From: an uncultured Eubacteriales bacterium
GTDB taxonomy: Bacteria > Bacillota > Clostridia > Oscillospirales > Oscillospiraceae
Assembly (NCBI GenBank): GCA_958402445.1
Contig: CATXTO010000052.1
Location: 1-12,163, forward strand
Direction of reading: 5' to 3'
DNA length: 12,163 nt
How positions within the stretch are numbered: the first letter of the stretch is position 1; each line of letters opens with the position of its first letter. Both the position numbers and the translations under genes were made by a program. Positions 6,074 through 12,155 of this stretch are shown here, in pieces. A model generated the notes under the pieces. The model was not told where the DNA came from and did not search any database. It was given only the letters and a program-made list of their open reading frames with translations.

Positions 6074-7087
6074 ATGGAAGATACAGCCAGCCTGACGCTG
6101 GGAAAACGCATTCTCTATCATCGAAAGCGGCTGGGCTTGACCCAGGACCAGCTGGCCGAGCGCATGGGCGTCACGGCCCAGGCGGTGAGCAAGTGGGAAA
6201 ATGACCTGTCTTGCCCGGACGTGACGACCCTGCCCAAGCTGGCGGAGCTCTTCGGCATTTCCACCGATGAACTCCTGGGGGTGGTCCGGCCGGAAGAACC
6301 CCGGAAGGTACATGTAGGCGAGGTGGTGGAAGAAAAACCTCGGGAGGATCGCACGTATACCTTTGAAATCAAGCAGGATGGAATTTGGTTCGCCGCGTTT
6401 CTTTTGCTGACCGGCGTTTTATACCTGGTTGCCAGTCTCTTGCAATGGAAGGTGAGCTTCTGGTCCCTGCTCTGGCCGACGGCGCTGCTGTGCCTTGGTC
6501 TCAATGCCTGCTGCAAGCGGTTTTCCGGCTTCGGCATCGGGGCGTCCCTGGCAGGTTTGTATTTTCTGCTGGTGAATCTGGACTTGATTCCCAGCATCCT
6601 CTCCTGGCCCATCGTGTTGGCGGCGCTGCTCATTCTCTGGGGAATCAGCATTCTGCTGGACCACCAAAAGAAGGCCCGCCGCCGGGGATGGCGGCACGCT
6701 GAATTCCACCAAGACGGCGGCGACGGAAAGATTCGCCGGGACTACCAGAACACCTCCGGCTACATTCACGGGGATTTTGCGTTCTGCTCTGAGCGAATCA
6801 CCGTCCACACGGAGGAGCTGCAGGGCGGTAAGGTGGAAGTCGCATTCGGGAGCCTGGTTCTGGATCTTACCCAGTGCCAGAGCGTGGCGCGGGACTGCTG
6901 CCTGGAGGTGGACGCCTCCTTTGGTAACCTGGTACTGCAGGTGCCCCGGCGGTTCCGGGTGGAGTCCCGGATGGAGCACATGGGCGGGGGCACCGATATG
7001 TCGGGCCAGCCGGACCGGGAAACGGCAGGTATCATCCGCCTGGAGGGCGATGTGAGTTTTGGCTCCCTGAAAATTCAATATGTATAA
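6074..7087 (+). CDS. XRE-type HTH regulator fused to membrane and LiaF-like repeat domains
   Basis: Membrane-bound one-component regulator of 337 residues. An N-terminal Cro/CI-type HTH covers about 8-68 (LGLTQDQLAERMGVTAQAVSKWE). A charged linker leads to four membrane helices at about 104-124, 127-146, 152-170 and 176-196. The C-terminal 100 residues carry a repeated motif, VAFGSLVLDL (256-265), ASFGNLVLQV (281-290) and VSFGSLKIQY (327-336), as in LiaF-like 'toast-rack' beta domains. With four helices, both the HTH and the C-terminal domain should face the cytoplasm. LiaF proteins restrain cell-wall stress signalling, so this may be an envelope-stress sensor (inference). GGAGG at 6061-6065 fixes the start. 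The stop codon lies inside the bidirectional terminator. No partner gene is adjacent. Confidence 0.88.
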   Translation: MEDTASLTLGKRILYHRKRLGLTQDQLAERMGVTAQAVSKWENDLSCPDVTTLPKLAELFGISTDELLGVVRPEEPRKVHVGEVVEEKPREDRTYTFEIKQDGIWFAAFLLLTGVLYLVASLLQWKVSFWSLLWPTALLCLGLNACCKRFSGFGIGASLAGLYFLLVNLDLIPSILSWPIVLAALLILWGISILLDHQKKARRRGWRHAEFHQDGGDGKIRRDYQNTSGYIHGDFAFCSERITVHTEELQGGKVEVAFGSLVLDLTQCQSVARDCCLEVDASFGNLVLQVPRRFRVESRMEHMGGGTDMSGQPDRETAGIIRLEGDVSFGSLKIQYV

Positions 7088-7127
7088 AAATATCCTCCCG
7101 CGGCGCGCCACGGGAGGATATTTTTAT
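7084..7127. terminator. Bidirectional intrinsic terminator between convergent genes
   Basis: A perfect 17-bp inverted repeat, 7084-7100 and 7111-7127, with core ATATCCTCCCG / CGGGAGGATAT and a 10-nt loop. It is A-rich on its left flank and T-rich on its right, so it works for both strands. It starts at the HTH gene stop codon (7085-7087) and ends 2 nt from the TraX-family stop (7130-7132). Confidence 0.93.
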
Positions 7128-7129
7128 CT

Positions 7130-7843
7130 TCACAGACGCAGAAAGCCCAACAGCAGCATATGCAGGGGATAAAAGGCATAAAACGCGGTCTGGACGGCCA
7201 AACTGCTGGTGCGCTTTCGCCCATGATACAGGCCGATGGGCAGCAGGGCCAGCGCGCTCAGCGCCTCCAGGGGGATGGGCAGCCCGGGCAAAAAGACCGG
7301 TCTTCGCAAATAGGACCCCAAAACCATGGCCGCACCTTGTAGCGCCGGCCCAGAGGGGGAGCGCCTGGTTTCCGCAAAGACCGCGCAGAGCAATACGCCG
7401 AATGCGCCGTAATCGGACCGGACGGCCTCCGCCAAACAGCCGAAGACCAAAAGGCTGACGACTGTGGCCGCGGCCCGGGGCGCTGGGGACAAAAGGCGCG
7501 CCCTGCGCAGACATTGAATCAGCGCCAAGCCCAAAGCCAGCGTCACCATCACATTCTGGCAGGACCAATCCATCCATCGCCCGGTGCGCATGAAATCAAA
7601 GGGGAGCTCAGACACGAGCGCCAGAAAGATCAGTCTCTGCGCATACCGGCTGGGACTGCGGGTGTACCCTGCGCCTTCGGCCAGGAGAAAGGCGTAAATG
7701 GGAAAGGCCAGCCGGCCCATGGCCCGCAGAAAAAGCTGGCTGCCGAACAGGCACAGGCCCAGATGGTCGATCAGCATAAGACAGGCCGCAAGGCCCTTTA
7801 ACCCCTCCTGGGACAGCCCGCGTCTTCTTGGTTGCTGTGTCAT
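7130..7843 (-). CDS. TraX-family integral membrane protein
   Basis: 237-residue polytopic membrane protein. It shows the conserved TraX-family segments in order: LKGLAACLMLIDHLG (15-29), GRLAFPIYAFLLAEG (43-57), SELPFDF (78-84), QNVMVTLALGL (96-106), DYGAFGVLL (144-152) and FYAFYPLHMLLL (221-232). TraX of the F plasmid acetylates pilin; chromosomal copies in Firmicutes have no settled role and may acylate another surface or small molecule. I chose ATG at 7843, because the longer in-frame start at 7963 would overlap the AraC gene by 110 bp and adds an unrelated, proline-rich leader. GAGGCGG lies about 5 nt upstream of the ATG. The gap to the AraC stop codon is 10 bp, so the two form an operon. 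No conjugation genes are nearby. Confidence 0.88.
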   Translation of the reverse strand: MTQQPRRRGLSQEGLKGLAACLMLIDHLGLCLFGSQLFLRAMGRLAFPIYAFLLAEGAGYTRSPSRYAQRLIFLALVSELPFDFMRTGRWMDWSCQNVMVTLALGLALIQCLRRARLLSPAPRAAATVVSLLVFGCLAEAVRSDYGAFGVLLCAVFAETRRSPSGPALQGAAMVLGSYLRRPVFLPGLPIPLEALSALALLPIGLYHGRKRTSSLAVQTAFYAFYPLHMLLLGFLRL

Positions 7844-7853
7844 GGAGACCGCC

Positions 7854-8729
7854 TCAGTCCAGGGGAACGGGGGAGACTTCCTCCGCTCTCTGCCGCATCG
7901 GGGCATTGGGACTGCCGCCGAAGCGTTTTTTATAGGCCCGGGCAAAGGAAGAGTAATCGCCAAAGCCGCACAGGGCGCTGGCCTGGCTCAGGCTTTCCCC
8001 GCCGGCGATTCGCTCCCGGGCCAACAGCAGGCGCTTTTCCGTAAGATATTGATGAATGGTGTAGCCGGTCTCAGCCTTAAACCGGCGCATCATATAGTAT
8101 TTGCTGATGTAAAACTGCCTGGAGAGGGAATCGATGGAGTGCCGCTCCGTCAGGTGAAGATTGAGGTATTTCAGCAGCGCCACAATTTTTCCATCACAGG
8201 CGCTGGAGGTGACGCAGTGGAACTGATGCGCCTCCAGATCCCGGGTCACAGCCACGAGAAATTGCAGCAGTAGGGCCTGACACAACACGTCCTGTCCGAA
8301 GCCCGGGCGCGCCAGAGCCCGACGAAGCTTTAAAAGCAGCTCCGGCAGCCGCGGGTCTTCCCGGTCCGGCCGCAGCACGTAATGATCCCGGCTGCAGGCC
8401 AGTTGAAAACAGGTGCTCAAATCACAGTCCTGCGTGGAGCAGCGGCGGAGAAACGACGGCGCAAGGTAGAGAACAAAGCGCTCATAAGGAGCGCTCCCCG
8501 TTAGGACAGGCCGGTGCATACAGCCCCGGGGCACCAGCACCAGATCCCCTGGCTCCAGAGGATAGCTCTGCCCCTCGATGGCGTAGCTGGCCTGGCCTGC
8601 CAGAAGCACTAGGATTTTATGAAAGCTGTGATAGTGCCAGCGCACCGGCTGCATGGCGTCGTCCCTTAAATGAAACAGGCGGTAATCCTCCTGCAAGTAA
8701 CCGCGGTGCTGGGCGGGTTCCTGGTCCAT
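7854..8729 (-). CDS. AraC-family transcriptional regulator with cupin-like sensor domain
   Basis: 291-residue transcription factor. The N-terminal cupin-like domain (about 20-90) has WHYHSFHKILVLLAG and the hairpin PLEPGDLVLVPRGCMHRP (57-74), typical of small-ligand sensors in this family. The C-terminal double HTH spans about 182-275, with SIDSLSRQFYISKYYMMRRFK and the second-helix signature SQASALCGFGDYSSFARAYKKRFGGSP. Between them lie four cysteines at exact five-residue steps (C97, C102, C107, C112). AAAGGAGGA lies 8 nt before the ATG, a very strong start. It is transcribed divergently from iscR and is followed 10 bp later by the TraX-family gene, its likely target or partner. The ligand is unknown; sugars are common in the family, but nothing here points to one. 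Confidence 0.93.
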   Translation of the reverse strand: MDQEPAQHRGYLQEDYRLFHLRDDAMQPVRWHYHSFHKILVLLAGQASYAIEGQSYPLEPGDLVLVPRGCMHRPVLTGSAPYERFVLYLAPSFLRRCSTQDCDLSTCFQLACSRDHYVLRPDREDPRLPELLLKLRRALARPGFGQDVLCQALLLQFLVAVTRDLEAHQFHCVTSSACDGKIVALLKYLNLHLTERHSIDSLSRQFYISKYYMMRRFKAETGYTIHQYLTEKRLLLARERIAGGESLSQASALCGFGDYSSFARAYKKRFGGSPNAPMRQRAEEVSPVPLD

Positions 8730-8761
8730 GGTATTCCTCCTTTGCTTCTGGCGTTCGTTTC

Positions 8762-8791
8762 AGTATACCACGGTTGCCGGGGCATGCGCAA
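8762..8791 (-). promoter_or_regulatory. Promoter of the AraC-TraX operon
   Basis: On the - strand, TATACT (8767-8762) is preceded by TGG, forming an extended -10 box. TTGCGC (8791-8786) lies 18 nt upstream as a partial -35 box. The distance of about 30 bp to the start codon is suitable. Confidence 0.55.
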
Positions 8792-8850
8792 GCCGTTTCT
8801 CCCGATTTCCATAATCCGGAGCGAAGCCGGGAGTGCGGGAAAAATTGGAC

Positions 8851-8879
8851 TTGAATTCCTACTAATCCTATCGTATTAT
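8851..8879 (+). promoter_or_regulatory. Promoter of iscR, with possible Rrf2 half-site between the boxes
   Basis: TTGAAT (8851-8856), 17 nt and TATTAT (8874-8879) make a reasonable sigma-A promoter. AATTCCTACT (8854-8863) overlaps the -35 box and shares its first eight bases, AATTCCTA, with the left arm of the perfect dyad at 9318-9342. The other half (ATCGTATTA, 8870-8878) matches the dyad poorly, 5 of 9 positions. Autorepression by IscR is a reasonable inference. Confidence 0.6.
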
Positions 8880-8898
8880 ACGGAAAGAGGTGAGTATA

Positions 8899-9333
8899 AT
8901 GATGGTATCCACAAAAGGGCGATACGCCCTGCAAGTCTGCCTGGATTTGGCCCAGCAGGACCCGGAGGCGTACATCTCCCTGCGGGAGGTGGCACAGCGG
9001 CAGAATATCTCCATGAAGTATTTGGAGAGCATTGTGGCCATGCTGAACCGGGCGGGACTGGTGCGGAGCTTGCGGGGCAAGGGGGGCGGCTACCGGCTGA
9101 ACCGAAAACCGGAGGACTGTTCCGTGGCGGAGATTCTCCAGCTGACCGAGGGCAGCCTGGCGCCGGTGTACTGTCTGGAGCCCGGGGGGACCTGCGCGAA
9201 GGTGGGCAGCTGCATCACCTATCCCATGTGGCACCAATTGGACCAGCTCATCGACGGTTATCTGCGGCGGGTGACCCTGACAGACCTGTTGGAGGGTGGA
9301 TTTCCCAAGGAGATTACAATTCCTATTGACTAG
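8899..9333 (+). CDS. iscR: Rrf2-family regulator, IscR-like
   Basis: Small winged-helix repressor expected to sense iron-sulfur cluster or cysteine status and control this operon. The 144 residues open with MMVSTKGRYALQVCLDLAQ, the family signature. The wing follows with GGGYRLNR, then a cysteine loop VYCLEPGGTCAKVGSC (spacing C-x6-C-x5-C). Escherichia coli IscR has C-x5-C-x5-C-x2-H to hold its [2Fe-2S] cluster; here Tyr stands where the His ligand would be. CymR of Bacillus lacks such cysteines, so IscR is the better name. I chose ATG 8899, because AAAGAGG (8884-8890) is then 8 nt upstream; the GTG at 8890 sits inside that site. A dyad and an internal promoter overlap the 3' end of the gene. 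Confidence 0.88.
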   Translation: MMVSTKGRYALQVCLDLAQQDPEAYISLREVAQRQNISMKYLESIVAMLNRAGLVRSLRGKGGGYRLNRKPEDCSVAEILQLTEGSLAPVYCLEPGGTCAKVGSCITYPMWHQLDQLIDGYLRRVTLTDLLEGGFPKEITIPID

Positions 9334-9354
9334 ATAGGAATTATGTGGTAGAAT
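9318..9354 (+). promoter_or_regulatory. Internal cysK promoter with a perfect operator-like dyad
   Basis: AATTCCTAT (9318-9326) and ATAGGAATT (9334-9342) are perfect 9-bp inverted repeats around a 7-nt centre. The centre overlaps the -35 box TTGACT (9326-9331). After exactly 17 nt comes TAGAAT (9349-9354), a good -10 box. The iscR stop codon (9331-9333) lies within the dyad. A bound dimer would cover the -35 box, so this looks like a repressor site, most likely for the adjacent IscR. Confidence 0.75.
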
Positions 9355-9374
9355 CCAAAACAGGAGGGGATGGT

Positions 9375-10304
9375 ATGGGGATCTATGAGTCTGCGGAGGC
9401 TTTGGTAGGGCGTACGCCTCTGGTGCGCCTGGGCCGCTTTGCCGCCGCCCGCCAGCTGCCCGCGGGAATTTTGGGCAAGCTGGAGCTGGCAAATCCCGCC
9501 GGCAGCGTGAAGGACCGGGTGGCCCTTGAGATGCTGCGCCAGGCAGAGAGAAGGGGGCTGCTTTCCCCTGGTGGAACGGTCCTGGCGCCGACCTCCGGTA
9601 ATACGGGCATTGGTCTGGCGGCGCAGGGCGCGCTGCGGGGGTACCGGGTCCTGGTGATCATGCCGGAGACCATGAGTCCAGAGCGGCGCAAGCTCATCCG
9701 GGCCTTCGGCGCGGAGCTGGTGCTGACCCCCGGGTCCCAAGGCATGGCCGGGGCGGTTGAGAAGGCCCGGGCGCTGAGCCGGACCATTCCCGGCGCGTGG
9801 ATTGCCCAGCAGTTCGAGGATTCCGCCAATCCTTCGGCTCATTATCGAACCACTGGGCCGGAGCTCTGGTCGGACACCGGGGGCCGTCTGGATTTCTTCG
9901 TGGCCGGCGTGGGCACCGGCGGTACGATTACCGGCGCCGGCCGGTTTTTAAAGGAAAAGAATCCCGCCATCCAGGTGGTGGCGGTGGAGCCTGCGGCTTC
10001 GCCAATGCTTTCCGGCGGGCAGGCGGGACCGCATGGGATTCAGGGCATCGGCGCGAACTTTGTGCCGGATACGCTGGATTTGCGTGTGTGCGATGAAATT
10101 ATGCAGGTTACACAGGAGCAGGCGTACCAGGCCTGCCGGGACCTGGCCCAAACGGAGGGCTTGTTGGTAGGCATCTCCGGAGGCGCCGCCCTGGCTGCCG
10201 CGGCGGTTTTGGCTGAAAGGCCGGAGAATCGAGGCAAGGCTCTGGCGGTGATTCTCCCAGACGGTGGGGAGCGGTATTTGTCCACGGATTTATTTGAGGC
10301 ATAA
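9375..10304 (+). CDS. cysK: Cysteine synthase (O-acetylserine sulfhydrylase)
   Basis: PLP enzyme joining O-acetylserine and sulfide into L-cysteine, in the cytoplasm. The 309 residues match the usual CysK length. The PLP lysine is K46 in NPAGSVKDR. The substrate loop TSGNTG is at 73-78, and the phosphate-binding loop GVGTGGTITG is at 178-187. QFEDSANPSAHYRTTGPE (146-163) and GIQGIGANFVP (221-231) are classical CysK/CysM motifs. The start is ATG 9375, 5 nt after AGGAGGGG (9362-9369); a GTG at 9345 would lie before that site and inside the promoter. It has its own promoter and dyad in front and sits between iscR and iscS, so it supplies cysteine to the desulfurase. No serine acetyltransferase gene is in the window. 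Confidence 0.95.
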   Translation: MGIYESAEALVGRTPLVRLGRFAAARQLPAGILGKLELANPAGSVKDRVALEMLRQAERRGLLSPGGTVLAPTSGNTGIGLAAQGALRGYRVLVIMPETMSPERRKLIRAFGAELVLTPGSQGMAGAVEKARALSRTIPGAWIAQQFEDSANPSAHYRTTGPELWSDTGGRLDFFVAGVGTGGTITGAGRFLKEKNPAIQVVAVEPAASPMLSGGQAGPHGIQGIGANFVPDTLDLRVCDEIMQVTQEQAYQACRDLAQTEGLLVGISGGAALAAAAVLAERPENRGKALAVILPDGGERYLSTDLFEA

Positions 10305-10336
10305 GGCCCGAGCTCCGGCCGTCACGGACAAGGAAA

Positions 10337-10372
10337 AATCGGGAATCCCCCGATTCACATACCATTTTCACA
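10337..10372 (+). other. Hairpin and TTCACA direct repeat in the cysK-iscS gap
   Basis: AATCGGG (10337-10343) and CCCGATT (10349-10355) form a perfect 7-bp stem with a 5-nt loop. No T run follows, so it is at best a weak terminator or an mRNA processing structure. TTCACA occurs at 10354-10359 and again at 10367-10372. AGGGTG (10390-10395) serves as the iscS ribosome binding site. Confidence 0.4.
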
Positions 10373-10400
10373 GTGATTCTAAGGATATAAGGGTGATTGC

Positions 10401-11594
10401 ATGAAACGAATTTATGCGGACAACGCGGCCACCACGCCGGTCAGCCCGACGGCCCGGCGGGTTTACATGGAGACCATGGACCAGGCCTGGGGAAATCCCT
10501 CCTCCCTGCACACCACGGGACAGAAGGCGGCGGAGGTGCTGCTGCAGGCCCGGCAGACCGTGGCCCAGTGCCTGAACGCCGCCCGGGAGCGGGAAATTAC
10601 CTTTACCTCCGGCGGCAGCGAGGCGGACAACCAGGCCCTGCTTACAGGAGCCATGTTGGGCAGAAAAAAGGGAAAGACCCACATCATCTCCACCAAGTTT
10701 GAGCACCATGCGGTGCTGCACGGCCTGAAACGCCTGGAAAAAGAGGGCTTTACCGTGACGTTGCTGGATGTGGGCCGGAAGGGACTGGTCACCCCGGAGC
10801 AGGTGGAGGCGGCCATCACGCCGGAAACCTGCCTGGTGTCCATTATGTTTGCCAACAATGAAGTGGGCACCATTCAGCCCATTGCGGAAATCGGCGCCGT
10901 GTGTCAAAAGCACGGGGTTTTGTTCCACACGGACGCAGTCCAGGCTGTGGGCCACGTACCCATCGACGTGCAGGCCATGCACATTGATCTGCTCTCGTTG
11001 TCCGGCCATAAGTTTGGCGCACCCAAGGGGGTGGGAGCTCTTTACGCCCGGACCGGCGTTTGGCTCACCAACCTCATTGAGGGCGGAGCCCAAGAGCGGG
11101 GCAAGCGAGCCGGTACGGAAAACGTGCCGGGGATTGCCGCCTTGGCTGCGGCGCTGCAGGAGGCCTGCAGCCGGATGCCGGAAACTGCAGCTCGGGTGAC
11201 CGCTTTGCGGGACAGGCTCCTGAATGGCTTATGCAAAATCCCCATGACGCTGGTGAACGGGGACACGGAGCACAGGTTGCCGGGAAACGTCAACGTGTGC
11301 TTCCAGGGCATCGAGGGCGAGTCGCTCCTGCTGTTGCTGGACGCGAAGGGCATCGAGGGCTCCTCCGGCTCCGCCTGCACCTCCGGGTCCTTGGACCCCA
11401 GCCATGTGCTTTTGGCGTTGGGCCTGCCCCATGAGGTGGCCCACGGCTCCCTGCGGCTTACCCTCAGCGATGAAAACACGGAAGCCGACGTGGATTATAT
11501 GATAGAGCAAATTCCGCAGGTGGTGTCTTACCTGCGCTCCATCTCCCCGGTGTGGGAGGCCATTCAGAAAGGAGAGATCCACTATGCTGTATAG
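10401..11594 (+). CDS. iscS: Cysteine desulfurase, IscS/NifS type
   Basis: PLP enzyme that converts cysteine to alanine and passes the sulfur as a persulfide to IscU and other acceptors. The 397-residue class V aminotransferase fold starts with IYADNAATTPVSP (4-16). The PLP site has H103 (FEHHAV), D178 and Q181 (HTDAVQAVG) and Schiff-base lysine K204 (LSGHKFGAPKG). The mobile catalytic cysteine is C326 in SSGSACTSGSLDPSHVL, the pattern of group I desulfurases. RAGTENVPGIAAL (236-248) is also a family motif. The last codons overlap the iscU start by 11 bp, indicating translational coupling and a matched supply of donor and scaffold. NifS is an equally valid name; no nitrogenase genes are present, so housekeeping cluster assembly is more likely. 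Confidence 0.95.
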   Translation: MKRIYADNAATTPVSPTARRVYMETMDQAWGNPSSLHTTGQKAAEVLLQARQTVAQCLNAAREREITFTSGGSEADNQALLTGAMLGRKKGKTHIISTKFEHHAVLHGLKRLEKEGFTVTLLDVGRKGLVTPEQVEAAITPETCLVSIMFANNEVGTIQPIAEIGAVCQKHGVLFHTDAVQAVGHVPIDVQAMHIDLLSLSGHKFGAPKGVGALYARTGVWLTNLIEGGAQERGKRAGTENVPGIAALAAALQEACSRMPETAARVTALRDRLLNGLCKIPMTLVNGDTEHRLPGNVNVCFQGIEGESLLLLLDAKGIEGSSGSACTSGSLDPSHVLLALGLPHEVAHGSLRLTLSDENTEADVDYMIEQIPQVVSYLRSISPVWEAIQKGEIHYAV

Positions 11595-12030
11595 TGAAAA
11601 GGTCATGGACCACTTTACCCATCCAAGAAATTTGGGAAAGATGGACGATGCCGACGGCGTGGGCGAGGTGGGCAACGCCAAATGCGGCGACATCATGAAA
11701 ATTTATATCAAGGTGGACGATGGGATTATCACGGATGTGAAGTTCAACACCTTCGGCTGCGGTTCCGCCATCGCTTCCTCCTCCATGGCCACGGAGATGA
11801 TCAAGGGGAAGCCAATTGCTCAGGCGCTAGAGTTGTCAAATCAGGCCGTAGTGGAGGCATTGGACGGTCTACCGGCCCACAAGCTCCACTGCTCGGTATT
11901 AGCGGAGGAGGCGGTCCGGGCCGCGGTCAAGGATTATTACGACCGCAACGGCATTCCCTACGACAAAAAGCAATTTAACGCAGATTGCGCCTCGTGCCAC
12001 GAGGCGGAGTGCAATTGCGGCTGCGGTTGA
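11584..12030 (+). CDS. iscU: Iron-sulfur cluster scaffold IscU/NifU N-terminal type with Cys-rich tail
   Basis: Scaffold on which [2Fe-2S] clusters are built using sulfur from IscS. The three cluster cysteines are present: C34 (NAKCGDIMK, with the stabilising D36), C59 (FGCGSAIASSS) and C103 (LHCSVLAEEA, with H102). The 148 residues exceed Escherichia coli IscU by about 20. The extra tail ends in CASCHEAECNCGCG, carrying C135, C138, C143, C145 and C147, and could bind metal or carry sulfur (inference). Such tails are, as I recall, frequent in clostridial NifU-like proteins. The ATG lies inside the iscS 3' end, with GGAGAG about 6 nt upstream. No iscA, hscA, hscB or ferredoxin gene follows, so this is a minimal assembly operon. 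Confidence 0.94.
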   Translation: MLYSEKVMDHFTHPRNLGKMDDADGVGEVGNAKCGDIMKIYIKVDDGIITDVKFNTFGCGSAIASSSMATEMIKGKPIAQALELSNQAVVEALDGLPAHKLHCSVLAEEAVRAAVKDYYDRNGIPYDKKQFNADCASCHEAECNCGCG

Positions 12031-12040
12031 AGCTCATCAT

Positions 12041-12077
12041 TCAGGGCGCGCGGGGTCACCGCGCGCCCTGATTTTTT
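12041..12077 (+). terminator. Intrinsic terminator of the iscR-cysK-iscS-iscU operon
   Basis: A perfect 13-bp stem, TCAGGGCGCGCGG (12041-12053) with CCGCGCGCCCTGA (12059-12071), loop GGTCA, followed by TTTTTT (12072-12077). It lies 10 bp after the iscU stop codon. Confidence 0.95.
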
Positions 12078-12101
12078 GCGTTGACATCTGGACCGCCTCC
12101 C

Positions 12102-12134
12102 GTTAGGGGCGGGCGACCGCAGGTCGCCCCTACG
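12102..12134. repeat. Palindromic interspersed repeat, short copy
   Basis: GTTAGGGGCG at the left resembles the TGTAGGGGCG end, and CCCCTACG (12127-12134) the right end. A single perfect hairpin, GGGCGACC (12111-12118) and GGTCGCCC (12122-12129), loop GCA, fills the middle. The second hairpin seen in the copies at 5755-5872 is missing, so this looks like a shortened form. Confidence 0.7.
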
Positions 12135-12155
12135 CCCCCGAATCAGGCCGCGCCC

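Noticed and set aside
7844..7963. Longer start for the TraX-family protein at 7963
   Set aside because: It would overlap the AraC gene by 110 bp, and the added 40 residues do not resemble TraX N-termini. ATG 7843 has a ribosome binding site and directly precedes the conserved region.
9345..9374. GTG start for cysK at 9345
   Set aside because: It lies inside the promoter -10 region and before the AGGAGGGG site; ATG 9375 has correct spacing and the usual CysK N-terminus.
8617..9492. Long - strand frame of 291 codons spanning the AraC-iscR divergent region
   Set aside because: It overlaps three well-supported genes and two promoters, and shows no family motif.
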